NCBI RefSeq assembly: GCF_958979055.1 | Contig: NC_084895.1 | Location: 482,001 to 546,000, forward strand | DNA length: 64,000 nt | Reading direction: 5' to 3' | Source of the DNA: Alnus glutinosa | Taxonomy: Eukaryota > Streptophyta > Magnoliopsida > Fagales > Betulaceae | Shown: in pieces, positions 10,797-22,527 of the stretch | Layout: every line of letters begins with the position of its first letter | How positions within the stretch are numbered: the first letter of the stretch is position 1 | Translations under genes and position numbers: made by a program | The notes under the pieces: model-generated | The model's input: only the letters and a program-made list of their open reading frames with translations | Databases searched by the model: none | Told to the model about the DNA's origin: nothing

Positions 10797-13386
10797 TCAA
10801 GCAGTGTCTACTCTTTTACCCATCTGAATATTTCCATCTGCAGAAGCATCTCCATCGGAACAAACAAATTTGCGCCAGAAAGGGTGATTTCGCCACACAA
10901 CTGCCATTTCTTCTATTGGGACACCTTTCGTCTCCGGTAAGAACTTGTTAATGAAGAAGCTCATTATCACAACCCAGCATGCAAAGAAGATGAAGAGGCC
11001 AAACTTCAAGTGGCACAACATTGACGTGAAGACTTGTGCAATGGCGAAGGTGAAGATCATGTTGACTGAGACATTGATGCTCTGAGCAGCCGACCGGATT
11101 TCTAGAGGGAAAATCTCACTAGGTACCAGCCAGCCTAGAGGTCCCCAAGAATATGCAAATCCAGCCACGTATAGACATATGAAGAAGACCAACCCAAAAG
11201 CATACCACTTGGGCAAGTCGCCAGGGTTTCCACTCACTCCAAATTTTGCGCCAATAGCAATTGTAATAATGACCTATATATAAATATTATACCCCATCAT
11301 ATACATATATTTCTACATTAGAAAATGAAAGAAAAGAGGCTTATGAGTTTATGGAATACCTGACAGATGAACATCTGAACACCACCTGTCAAAAAAAGAG
11401 ACTTTCTTCCCACCTTATCAACAGTGAGAATTGAAAGAATCGTGGCAAGAAAATTGACGCCTCCTGTAATTACAGCAGAAATGAGCGAAGCATTGCTTCC
11501 AAAACCAATTGTTTTGAACAAAACAGGCGCATAAAACGTGATCACGTTCATGCCAGTGAGTTGCTGGAAGAAGGGTATGGCAATGGCCATTGTCAGCTGA
11601 GGTCTGTACTTTCTCTCCAAAATAGCAATCCAAGGGTGTTTCACTTGTTTAGAGCCTTCACTGGCGGCAACAAGATCCTTAAACTCGTCGTCTACGCCGG
11701 GAATTCCGCGGATCTTCACCAATTGCTCCTTGGCTTCCTTCAAATGGCCACGTTCAATTAGAGAGTTGGGTGTGTCAGGAAGACAAAACGAGCCAACAAT
11801 GATTATCAGAGCAGGGACGATGGCACCGCCTAAGCTCAAGCGCCATCCCCAACCGCCTTTGATCTGAGCAAAGAAATAGTTTAGCAAATTGGCGACGAGG
11901 ATGCCGATTGTAATTGCCAATTGGAACATCATGTTCAGAGCACCTCGGTATTTGTACGGAGCCATCTCAGAGACGTAGATTGGCACAGACTGCAAACAAA
12001 AATAAAAGAAAATCAGACAATAATATGGAATCATGATCATCATTGGAACAAAAAAAAGAAAAAGAAAAAAGAAACAAAGGGTTCAAAATTAACATAATTT
12101 TCTCTTCTTCTAGTGTTCAAGAAAAGACAGCCTTTTAATATGTAATATTGAAAAGAAAAAAAAAAACCCAATAAATTAAATGACCAATAGAAGCTAAATG
12201 TAAAAAGGAGAGCCAGGGTATTAAAAAATAATCTAGCTAGTAAAACATCAAATTCGTTATTATTATGTCATCATCACCATTGAAAAAATAAAAAATAAAT
12301 AAAAATTGGTTCAATAGTAACATAATTTCTCTTCTTGAATTCAAGAAAAAAGAAAGAAAAAAACAAAAAGAAAAAACAAAAACCTTTAAGCTTAATTAAA
12401 ACTAAAATACACAGATCGACGTCAGACTCTTATTCTACATGTGAATCTAAATTAGAAGTCCATCAAAACGAAGTGGTTTTCTTGCGATAAGAGAGATATT
12501 AAGCTTAATTATTCTACCTGATTGACACATCCAATATACCAATTAATATAAAACCAAGAAGCAGGCGACCAACCCCAATAAATTAAATAGAAGCTAAATA
12601 TAAAAAGGAGAGCCAGGAGGGTATTAAAAAAATCTAGTAATCCATCAAATTCGTTAACCATATGTAATCATCAGTACCATTGAATCATATTAAGCTTAAT
12701 TAAAAATTAAAAGACATGCAGTAGTACGTACTCTTAGCTTATTCTACATGTGAATCTAAATTAAGCTAAATTATTCTACGTACATACCTGATTGGCAAAT
12801 CCAATACCAAAACCAAGAAGCATGCGACCAACAATGAGCATCCACACCCCTTGAGCAAGGCCATTGACAAGTGCACCGGCGCAGAAAAGTAGTCCACCAC
12901 AAAGCATCGTAATACGCCTCCCAAACTTTCGGGTTATCAATGCTGCAAAAATGGACGAGATCAAAGCAGCAAGATACAGCGACGAAGTGAATAGCGTCAA
13001 TGTCTGATTATTAAATTTGCAGTACTGATCATCGGAAGGCTTCACTGATGCTTCCTTTCTGTAAACAGCCGGAAAAAATCGTTCCAAGAAGGAATCCATG
13101 GATGTAACTCCACCTATAATTAACACGTACACCAAAAAACATATATATGTATACCCATGTAAGCTTCAATTCCCGGGTTAATTATCAAAAGAAAAAAAAG
13201 AAGTAATGATATGAAAACATGGTAATTAAATAAACTATAATAATAGTAATTGTTACCTGAAATTCCAAGATCGTAACCAAAAATAAGACCACCCATAGCA
13301 GCGACGATGCATGTTACGAGCACCTTGCAAGTGAGGTTTCCTGGGTAGTCTTTTCCATTGGACGAACCAATAACTCCTCCAGCCAT
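10797..13386 (-). CDS. STP-type hexose/H+ symporter (sugar transport protein 10-like)
   Basis: Monosaccharide/proton symporter of the plasma membrane, major facilitator superfamily, 520 residues in four exons: 13257-13386, 12788-13113, 11360-11989 and 10797-11273. All junctions are GT-AG and keep frame. The N-terminal half has GYDLGISGG (D39 is the expected proton-coupling Asp), FGRR in the helix 2-3 loop and LPDTPNSL after helix 6. The C-terminal half has the FFQQLTGMN sugar site, [21 protein letters not shown] and PETKG before a hydrophilic tail. C75 in CKFNNQ and the Cys of MLCHLKFG fit the lid disulfide known in the STP family. Length and splice pattern are normal. LPDTPNS and the lid sequence look more like STP10/STP11 than STP1 or HEX6, but I cannot name the orthologue. 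Confidence 0.95.
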
Positions 13387-13806
13387 TTTAACCTAATTTG
13401 CAGAGAAAGCAGTGGAGCTAGCTAGTATGGCCGGAAACAGAGAAAGAAGGATCGATCGGAGTAAGGAAATTATAGAGAATCAAATCAGATGTGAAGCTTA
13501 TATAGGCGATGCCGGCGCTGGAGATCTCATACTATAATACGGATATGAATGCATGGTACGTAGAATTACTAGTACTACTCTAATAAGAATTCTATCCTTA
13601 GGCAGTTTCAAAGTATCACGTACAAGCTAGTCAACAACTATGCATGCATGTTAGAGTTTGTCTATGATTTGGATAATCAATAATTATTAATGAATTGGAA
13701 GGAGTTAAAAAGAAGGATAAAACTACGAGAGATAATTAAAGAAGAGATCGAGATGGATTGAGAAAGGAAAACCTTTCCTTAATTATAATTAGCTACATAA
13801 TAATTA
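12416..13806. repeat. Right copy of STP-region duplication
   Basis: Collinear with 1-1387 and carries the intact gene's exons 1-2, intron 1, the left part of intron 2 and the promoter. Within intron 2, about 12500-12575 is a decayed copy of the exon 2 end, and about 12125-12260 resembles 12575-12660, so the intron also contains older internal duplications. Confidence 0.9.
13498..13504 (-). promoter_or_regulatory. TATA box of complete STP gene
   Basis: TATATAA on the minus strand, 112 bp upstream of the ATG at 13386. It is conserved in sequence and distance in the left copy. Confidence 0.55.
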
Positions 13807-14440
13807 GATTTTTACAAGATTGAACCACTTCAATTTTATTTTATTTTTTTATTTTTTTTTAGAAAAAAAAAAAAAAAAAAAAAAAACAACAACAACACTA
13901 TACATGCATGTTAGAGTTCCTTTAGGATTTGGATAATCAGTAAATAAGAATTAAGAGATCGAGATGGATATAGAAAGGAAAAGCTTTATTATCGAAATAA
14001 AGAAAGAAAATCATATCAATAATTAGTTACAGCTTAACAATCAATCCAATTGGTGATATTAAAAAAAAAAAAAAAATTATCAAAATTTTCTTCCAAATAG
14101 GGTGTGAGGAAATTATTCTAAATTCTTCCGAAACGCAGTTTTAAACTTTTGTTAGATTTAAAGAGTAAAAAGAAAAAAAATGTTTTGAAAGTCAAAAAGA
14201 GGTGGGAATTGAAAGCGAAAATAATAAAAAATTAAATAATTCATAGAATTTGTGAGTCAAATTTGGGATGAAACTCTGACCCGAGCCAAAATAGAAAAGT
14301 TATAGAGAACTTGTTGGAGTGAGCTTTTTTGAGATATTTACCAAATTTTGGGCTTTTTTTGAGAATATTCTTTATTCACCATGCATATCTAACGAGACCC
14401 TTTGCTATCGCAACCCCTCATTTCTCCCTTTCCAACTTTA
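13807..14440. other. AT-rich intergenic sequence
   Basis: A-tracts (13861-13886, 14060-14076) and a second, diverged copy of the words catgcatgttagagtt...gatttggataatca (about 13903-13940; compare 13642-13680). No gene seen. Confidence 0.5.
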
Positions 14441-14449
14441 TCCCTAAAA

Positions 14450-14815
14450 AGTAAGGGATAAAATTTTTCTACAAGTCGGTTTGTAGGAAATTTCTTACAA
14501 TCCACATATAATAGTGACATGTGTCTTTTAAGCATGCGAAAATCACTTTTTTATTTTTTATTTTTATTTTATAGACATAAATTTTATACAAACGGGTTTG
14601 TAGGAAATTTCTTACAACCCATATATAACATATATAAGTGTGACATTGTCTCTTAACATTTGAGAATCATATGTTGTTTTAATAACATGTGTTTCTTACA
14701 TGTTTTTTTAATAACATTAATAAAAGGACAAAAATTTCCTACAAATCAGTTTGTAAGAAATTTTCTACAACCCACATATAAAAATGACATGTGTCATTTA
14801 AGCATGTGAAAAGTA
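14450..14815. repeat. Three spaced direct repeats
   Basis: The word run tttctacaa...tttgtaggaaatttctt-acaa-cccacatata...gtgacatgtgtcttttaagcatg occurs three times, near 14468, 14580 and 14745, with drift and insertions. The first and third copies also share the trailing catgtgaaaa part. Function unknown; probably pieces of one transposable element. Confidence 0.65.
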
Positions 14816-14829
14816 TATATTATAAGGGA

Positions 14830-15296
14830 TACTTGCACCATTGATCTTTGAGGTTGATCTAAATTACAAATCACTTCCTAAACCCATTTTCGTCCACCAA
14901 ATTAACAGATTCCGTTAATTTGTCACGACATATCCAATAAAAAATCGACACGTGTCCATTACAATCAAAAAAATATAAATAAATAAAACTTAAAATTATT
15001 TATTTTTTTTTTTTAAAAAAATAGAAAATAGCAAAGGGGTGGTTGCCGCCTTGCTGGGGTGGCCCAACCACGTCTGGGGGTGACGCACAGCCTCCCCTAG
15101 GCCTAGGGTGACCACGTGTCGATTTCCTATTAAGTATGACATGACAAACTAACAGAATCTGTTAATTTGGTGGACAAAAAACGGGTTTAGAGAGTAATTC
15201 GTAATTAATTTACTACATCGACCATCCATTAACTTTTTATGCCATAGGGAGTAATTTTTAATATAGGCCAACTTCAAAGGCCAATAATGCAATTAT
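14830..15296. mobile_element. Foldback element with GC-rich core
   Basis: The left arm around 14889-14965 (aaattaacagattccgttaa, then acacgtgtcc) is matched in reverse complement by about 15108-15180 (aacagaatctgttaattt, cacgtgtcgat). The outer arms, 14840-14888 and 15180-15290, also pair. The core, 15035-15110, has ggggtggttgcc / ggggtggcccaacc words like 8725-9300. The right arm has an extra internal duplication of its tip. The target duplication is not certain. Confidence 0.65.
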
Positions 15297-16633
15297 TTTT
15301 TTTATATTAATGCTATTAAAAAACCAACTTTTAGAAAAAGTCCAAAAGTAAATCTCTCATCCTTCATCCTCCATCTACTGAAGCTCTCATCCTCTTAACT
15401 CTTAAGCTTCCAAAATGTGGCAGCATGTTTCTCTGCTTACAAATGCCACAACATATCCGCTACAAAATCTGAGGGAGGTCGCCGTCAAGCCTTTACATTG
15501 GCGTCTCTGCTTTTCCCTCACTCTCTGCTAGGGTTCAGAGTCGCCGCTGCTTTCTTCTTCTACATCGGATGGATCATTCGCTCGCTCACTGAGTCAACTC
15601 TCCAAATCGGTAAGTACTCTATTCAATAGCATCGGACGTTTCGTATGCTTTTTTTATTACAGTCTCAAATCCCTGTTCCGAAAACTTTGATCTAAGATTT
15701 ATATATGTTTATGATTTTGCCATTGAGTTGATTTATTTCGTGTTCAGAATGACCGAGTCAGTGTTTTACGCCCGTTTTGAAATTATGCTATGTTTGGTTG
15801 CTTAGAAAAGGTGGGGAAGTATTGATTCGGAAACCTTTGGATGTCCGATTTTTCATTTTGGGATCTCAGAATAACAACATAGGCTCCGAAACTTTGGGTT
15901 TTTATACTTTTTTGTTCTTTCGGGTACTGTACTGTGCTCAGAGATGATATTATTTTATTCTGTATCTTATTATTTTCCTAGTAAACAAACAGAATGGTGG
16001 AGTTAGGGTTTAGTTAAAATTTTGATTGTGATGATTTGCTGGAGCGATAGACTTGTTTTCAACTGCGACATGCTATTTGATGGTCAAGGTGATTGGTGTG
16101 CTGCTACTTTTGTATCAATTTTGTTTTTATTACATCTGTCAACTAAGATTGAAAATAGTATTTTTTCCAACTTTTAGAAAATGTGTTGGTAATAAACCAG
16201 ACCAGTCTCATATCTGGGTTTTGGCTTTCATATATTCTAGAATTGGATTTCACTTGATTTCTTGGTTATTAAGCTGACCGTTGGGAAAATATGGGAAATA
16301 TCTACTAGAATTGGATCTCATATCTGAATCAGGTAACTATTGGTAAAGATGAATGTTTGAAAAATTAAACCCCAGAGCTCTGGATTATTTTTTCCCGGCA
16401 ATAAAAATCTCTAAAGAAGATACCCTCTCGACTTTCTCACAGCATTAAGGCCTCCATCTTCGTCGCCTCTCCAACGGTTCATCATCCATCATTTTCTGTC
16501 TTGAGGGTTTTCATTGATCTGTCTGCGCCATCATTTTCTGGCCCAAGCTCAATATAATTTCTTTAGTTTCTAAAAAGTGACAGTAACTTCACAGAGAGAG
16601 GGAGAGAGAGAGAGGAGAGAGGAGGGGTAGGAA
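15297..16633 (+). other. Region upstream of MED22 with a possible lone 5' exon
   Basis: Around 15350-15610 the sequence is CT-rich and UTR-like, with ATG at 15415 and a strong donor (aatcg|gtaagt) near 15609. The ATG frame is only about 41 codons long. Another frame without ATG reads a hydrophobic stretch, AAAFFFYIGWII. I see no partner exon. The MED22 leader itself probably lies in the GA-rich stretch at 16400-16633. Either the first block is a non-coding first exon of MED22 or it is a separate small transcript. Confidence 0.3.
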
Positions 16634-19026
16634 ATGAATAAAGGTGGAGCAGGAGGAGTCGGCGGCTTGGGAAGTGGGGGTGGTGGTGGCGGAAGTGGGC
16701 CCACCGCAGCGGCAGCGGCATCCGCAGCTCAGAAGCAGAAGATGTTGCTGCAGAGAGTCGAAAACGACATTGGCAGCATCGTGGACAACTTCAGCCACCT
16801 CGTCAATGTCTCCCGGGTAATCTTTCCCTGTTTCTTTTTCTTTTTAATTTATATTCGTTCTTGTGGATGCATTTTCCAAAAATTACCATACTTTTATTTT
16901 AAAAAATAATAATAATCATTTGCCATGATTGTTTGTTGCTAATTCATGTCTGAATGCTTCAATAATTTGATTCTTGTCTGATTTGAGTGGAGAGATGAAT
17001 CTTCAAGATCCAAAAAAACTAATGGGCCATCTCATAAACATATTAAACATATCACATGGAGCTGAAATTAGAAACCACAAGCATGTCAGAGGACTCTCAT
17101 ATTGAGTTAATTGGAAAGGAAAATACTTTAGGTACAACAACTTTTTGCTACAATCCCTTATAACAAAATTTGACATGTAAATTTAATTTTTTAGTGACTG
17201 ACAACACAATTTGGATGAGTGCCAAGTAGACTACCACGTTAGTTTGTAAGAGTTTTGAGGCTAGGAACAAGGCGAAGGTAATGGAACTTTTGTTTTGGGT
17301 GATTTTCACCTACTGCAGTCCCATTCTACTCACCATAAACATATTTTGGATGTTGCTACTTGACTGGATTTGTGTTCTTGCCATTCCATTTGTACATGGT
17401 TTATATGATATTGGCATCCACGTGTGAAACATTCAAGGGCTGACTGGAGATGTTATGCCTTGAGGCATTGGGCTTTATCATCTAGTGCATTCTGCCATTA
17501 CTATCTTGACTGAACTTTACAGAAAGGTGAGCGCTCAATGCAAGGCATCTTGTCAAGGTGACACACAACACAAGCATACCCAAAACTGAGATTGTGATTC
17601 ATCACACATGCTGTGTCGGTGAGCGCTCACATATAGGGGCTGCCTAAAGAAACAGATGGGTTTGATTATTAAGGAAAAAACATTTTTTTAATAGCATACT
17701 CAATTCTCTCATTTTTTTTTAGTTTAATTGAATGATCACAACTAGCTTTATGACCAGCAAGGAATAGAAAATAAAATGAAAAGAAACCTTATCTGCACGA
17801 TGCCTCCTGGCGAATGCCTAAACATATTCAGCTTTGAATTTTTGTGCCAATGAGTTCATTGCCTTGATTTAATGAAACTGGAATTTTATTGTTGACTATT
17901 GATAATGTTTTGCAGTTATTTTGAAACTTGAGTTGTTTTATATGTTTTGTTTTATATGTTTTGTTTTGTTGCTTATGTTTGGTGACACCTTGTCCTGGGG
18001 GGCCAGCAAGGATCTTTTCTATTCTTTTATGTATGAATGAGAAATTTTGATCTGTAAAAGGGGAGGGAGCCTTATTCCTAATATTTGCAAGGCATATATA
18101 ACAATACATTCGCTAGTATTGGCCAGTTTAGGTTTGAAACTACCATGTTAATACTGGTGTATACTGCAAAAAAGAGGTTAGTGATCTTCCAAGGGATTAT
18201 TTGTTTTTTCTTAAAAATATCAGCTATAATATTGAAATATGTTTTTATAATTTCTGAAAAGTTGTACTCAATATGCTTGGAAGTTCTATGAAATAAGATA
18301 TGTTTTGATACAACCTTGTATATTGTAGGTGAATGATCCACCAGTCAGAAATTCACAAGAATCTCTCATGATGGAGATGCGTGCAGCTAGAATGGTAAGA
18401 GCAGTTGCTGAAATCGCGTTCGTCTATATTTAGATTTGGAACTTGGGAAAGTTGTTATGGAGAAAAGAGAAGGTTTTAATTGCCAAGGAATTTGGAGAGA
18501 TTTCGCTCACCACAAATTTAACCTATATACTTGGCATAGAGTAAATATGAGCTTGGCAAATTCAGGGGTGTCCATCCTTTGACAATTTATGGATGAGTCA
18601 TTTTTTGGGTAGTATTCTGAGTTTGTTGCCAAAGTAATGCTGTCAATTGTGGATTGAAAAGATAGAAATGTTAATGGTGCTTAGTTGAAGTCTCTTTAGC
18701 CTCATCAATTTGACCCAAAATAAATTTGCAAGCTTTCTAAACATTTTGTTATTTTAGATATTGAATGCTTACACGTTCTACTGTAGGTTCAAGCATCTGA
18801 CTCTCTACTTAAGTTAGTGTCGGAGCTTAAGCAAACAGCAATCTTTTCTGGATTTGCATCCCTTAATGACCATGTGGATCAAAGAACAGCTGAGTTTAAC
18901 CAGCAGGCAGAGAAGACAGACCGCATGTTGGCTAGAATTGGAGAGGAGGCAGCTGCCAGTCTCAAGGAGCTTGAATCGCATTATTACTCTTCCGTGGACA
19001 GGACAAGTCAAACCCTGCAGCTGTGA
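16634..19026 (+). CDS. MED22: Mediator complex subunit 22 (MED22)
   Basis: Subunit of the Mediator head module, which links transcription factors to RNA polymerase II in the nucleus; the family was first called surfeit locus 5. There are three exons, 16634-16816, 18329-18394 and 18787-19026, all GT-AG and phase 0, giving 162 residues. The N-terminal 25 residues are a Gly-rich, then Ala-rich low-complexity stretch. The conserved body starts at [20 protein letters not shown] and continues through [15 protein letters not shown] to the coiled-coil-like [18 protein letters not shown]. Length agrees with plant MED22 (about 150-165). The start is the first ATG after a GA-rich leader and is in frame with all conserved parts. 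Confidence 0.93.
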
Positions 19027-19683
19027 ATTGGGGATTTAAAATGAGCAGAAAAAGAGCTGCCGTTGCTCGTTTCTTTGAAGACTACTCACTCCCTTTTCTT
19101 ACTTTTTTTTTTTTTTTTTGGAAGGGCACTCCCTTTTCTTACTTATACCTCTTTTTGGTGCCATAACTGGGACTTATAGTTTCTGTTATGTATGAAGGAC
19201 AATGCCCTGAAGATTGGATGTTTGTGCGTTTGAACATATGGACAGGAAAAATGTTGTGCTAAAAATTTCCACTTCCAAATGCACAAAATGTTGTGGAGTT
19301 TCATGATCACTACAAGAAAGATATGGATAGATTTACAAGAAAGATTTGGATAGATCTCCAGCAATTTTTTTACCTGGATTGCTACCTGGAATGCTATTAA
19401 TTTAGACATCAAATGTGAGAGTTAATATATATGGAGCTCACGTGTGACCTGTTCAAGCAAATTTTGGGTTGTTTGCCCACGTGCTTGGGCAGGTTTGTCC
19501 TATAAAAAAACTTGTGATTACTGTTAGAATTATTAGCAATTCAGACAACAAATGATTAGAGATCTAGACCCGGAAGATATTTGGATTGGGATTATGTAAG
19601 GCCGAAGTAGTTTCAAGTTTGGGCTAGTCACCCTTCCCTTTTTTTTTTTTCTTTTTTTTTTTTTTCTATGATAGTACTGGCTG

Positions 19684-19723
<40 letters not shown>

Positions 19724-20145
19724 ATTAAAATCGGGAAAAGAGTTGTTAGTAGATGCTAACTGTTGGAAAGTTACGTTATGTGGGATACCTTTTGATTAAC
19801 TATGATGATTAGTTAAGGTTGCCCAAAAAAAAATAAGAAAATCTAGCAGAGTGCCAAATAAATGATTTGACCCAAGAAATGGCCTTGTTTAGTAACTCTT
19901 ACTAGGGTAGCAAGAAAACTTGGTAGCCATATATAATATGGAAGATTGGATTAAAAAGGACTAAACGGAAATCATTGAAGGGAAGTTTCCATTAGATGGA
20001 CAGTAGAGTTACTAAACAATAATTAATGTACTTAATTAATGGGACTATAAGAAAAGCATTTAATATGACCAGCCTATCAATATCAGTCCTCGCACAACAT
20101 TTAATATTCTCATCGGTAAGACTAGCCTAGAATCCACTTCAGTTA
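19027..20145. other. Intergenic sequence with a GA microsatellite
   Basis: Holds the presumed 3' end of MED22, T-rich runs at 19105-19120 and 19640-19668, and a (GA)n tract at about 19687-19720. No gene seen. Confidence 0.6.
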
Positions 20146-20301
20146 GAGCAATGCTACGGAGAAGCACTCTTTTTGAAATTTATCCAAAAAAAAGTGCTTC
20201 TCCGTAACATACTTATAATTATAATAATTACAATTATGTTATGAAAAAAACATTATTTTTCGAATGAATTTCAGAAAGAGTGCTTCTCCCAAGCATTAGC
20301 C
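20146..20301. mobile_element. Foldback MITE with 9-bp target duplication
   Basis: 156 bp. The left arm gagcaatgctacggagaagc and the right arm ...gcttctcccaagcattagcc are inverted repeats that extend through cactctttttgaaattt / attt-cagaaagagtg. The flanks are the same nine bases, cttcagtta (20137-20145 and 20302-20310), in non-repetitive sequence. A 9-bp duplication points to Mutator-like transposition. No coding capacity. Confidence 0.88.
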
Positions 20302-20537
20302 CTTCAGTTATCTTTAAAGCAAATTTTGCATCAAGTTCAATTGTATACTAACTTCTCCAATTCAATTATTGGTTGACGTGCAATTGTACTTTTACATGGT
20401 GAAAAGCTGTAATTACAATGTGAATAACAGTGAAAAACAGCCTAACTCCAAAGCTTAAATAAATTTCTCTTATTGCCAAGCGATTTACTTGTTTCTGACA
20501 TACGGAAACAGTGAAAAATTAACTCCAAAACGAGTAA

Positions 20538-20707
20538 GGGTTCGTTTGGGTTTGCGATTTCAAAAAGTGCGATTTAAAATCACGATTTTAAAATGTGCGA
20601 TTTGAAAAAAGTGATTTTTAAAAACGCAGTTAAACGTTTGGTAAAATCGCAGTTTAGCATTTAAAATCGCAATTATTGTTTACGAAATCGCAATCCCAAA
20701 CGCACCC
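20538..20707. mobile_element. Tourist-type MITE (PIF/Harbinger)
   Basis: 170 bp, with ends gggttcgtttgggtttgcga and its near inverse ...cgcaatcccaaacgcaccc, flanked by taa on both sides (20535-20537, 20708-20710). A 3-bp TWA target and G-rich ends are typical of Tourist/Harbinger MITEs. The interior is made of aaatcgca / gcgattt words. Similar broken interiors lie at about 33823-33900 and 35490-35540. Confidence 0.8.
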
Positions 20708-20862
20708 TAAAAAATTTATGTTAATCCTACTTTCTAAAATTAAGTATATCAATTAATCAATGGCGAATAATACTTTGAAGCAATTCCCTTCCCTTATCTC
20801 ACCCTTTCTTCTCAAGCAGTTCCGCAAGCATTTTAGTAAGTAGTCATACTAGATAAAATTCA

Positions 20863-21000
20863 GAGAATTGATAGAGAGGGGACGTCCCTTTTCTCTTTTT
20901 AATAATAAAAAATTGAATTCAAAAGTAAAATTACACTTTTTTTTTTTTTATTGAATTTGATTTTTTTATTATTAAAATGACGACCTCTCTATCAATTCTC
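20863..21000. mobile_element. Foldback MITE with 9-bp target duplication
   Basis: 138 bp. Both ends read gagaattgatagagagg when taken inward, and pairing continues into ttaataataaaaa. The flanking nine bases, taaaattca, are identical (20854-20862, 21001-21009). No reading frame. Confidence 0.85.
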
Positions 21001-21304
21001 TAAAATTCATGGTGTACAGTAAAACCGTAGACAAACTTGCTGGCTTTATTCTTAACACAACAAAAAATCTTGTTGTATGTCCATTCCGGGCGACGTGGTA
21101 TTGTTGTCGAAAATCTGTGTCAAAATTTGCAACATGTGGCCAAATTTTGGAAGGTTGACGTGGGTAGAGCCGAAGAAATAAGGTAATAATTGGCTCCAAG
21201 TCATCACGTCGCAATGAGCCTCTTTCTTAAATTTTGGACCCTCAATTTCTCCGTTGGTAGAAAATAAGGTTAACAAAGTAATGTTCGGCAAAAACTTCAA
21301 AGGG

Positions 21305-21362
21305 TTGATTTTTATGAGGTTATAGAGGATCACAAACCACCCTATAACCTCATAAAAATCAA
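21305..21362. repeat. Perfect 21-bp inverted repeat (hairpin)
   Basis: Bases 21305-21325 (starting ttgatttttatgagg) are exactly the reverse complement of 21342-21362, with a 16-base loop. There is no T-run after it and no neighbouring bacterial-type gene, so it is not a terminator. It could be the end of a foldback element or a small-RNA precursor stem. Confidence 0.85.
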
Positions 21363-21728
21363 CACATTTATCTTTTGCGTGATATATTGAAGCTTGTTTG
21401 GCAAATGGTTATAATTGTGGAATATTTATTTGAATAGTAATAAAAAGTGATTGATTTGATATAAAGTATAAAAAAATTCGAAATTGTTTTATAGAAAAGT
21501 AAAGGAATTTTGTTTTGTAGTAGATTTTTTTATTTGAAAACTAACAACCCACTACTCTGTATTGTTCTGTTATTTGCCAAACAAACCCGGCGTGTTGGCT
21601 TCCGCACGATGCGTATTCCCAGGCGTTTGGAAATAAGCCCGAGTACTCGGGTAGGATTAGAGGGGTTGGCAAGAATGTCAGGCCTATCCCAAGGACCACA
21701 CAGACATACTATATAGCCCCACACAAGC

Positions 21729-22186
21729 ATGATCACAACACCCTACGCCTTCCACCGCGGCCTCGCAAGAAGATATCAACCGTGCTTCCAATTAATATTG
21801 GAGGCTGAGCGGGCAATGCGCTTAGTTGAGATTCAGGCTATTTTAGAGATTGAGCGCCAGGCGGTAGAGGAATGGTTCAGTGTTTTGCGGGCAAGGCGCG
21901 AGGCTGAGTTGGTGTCTCGTTTGAGCCACAATATGTCGACAGCTACAGCCTCTCAGGATACCCTTGCGCCTGTCACAGGTGATGCACTTCGCCAGCTTTT
22001 GAGATCATCTGTGGGTAGCGCTCTCGGTATTATATCATATTGTTTACTATATAACTTTGTTTCTTTTTATCATTCGTAGGTGCTGCGGTTCAGGATGATA
22101 CTGTTCAAGATCATGGCGCTGCCCATATGGATCAAATGACAACTGCTAATATAGATAGTCGTGACAAATCCGCCCTTCTGAAATAG
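21729..22186 (+). CDS. Unrecognised two-exon ORF
   Basis: Begins at ATG 21729 with an open frame of about 98 codons. A donor after GGTAGCGCTCTCG (near 22025) and an acceptor ...cattcgtag (22079-22080) remove a 55-base T-rich intron and restore frame through AVQDDTVQDHGAAHMDQM to a TAG stop near 22184. The protein would have about 130 residues. It is helical, charged and rich in Arg/Glu (RLVEIQAILEIERQAVEEW), without signal peptide or membrane segment. I do not recognise the family. A frame upstream (21585-21716, ending GLSQGPHRHTI) may belong to the same broken gene. It could be a fragment of a transposon-encoded protein. Confidence 0.35.
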
Positions 22187-22527
22187 TTGTATTTTTTGAG
22201 TGGAGATTGAATGATTGTAAAATCATATTTTAACTTGTGTTTTGATTTTCAATGATTGTGCTTGTTGATAATCAATGGAAATATATCAACCGCAGAATAT
22301 AAATATGGGAGAGCAAATAATTAAAAATCATGTTAAGGTTTAAATATATACTTTAAATTTATCAACTTAAACACTAAATACATATATGTTATGGTATAAC
22401 ATATATATATATATAGTATACATGAATAATATATATGTAATATTACTAATACATAGGTTATATATGGTTAATTAGTGAGGTTTAGGGTTTACGCATAAAA
22501 ATTAACAATTTTAACACGTGGCAAAAA

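Noticed and set aside
16589-16798. Minus frame opposite MED22 exon 1
   Set aside because: Antisense shadow of the Gly/Ala-rich first exon.
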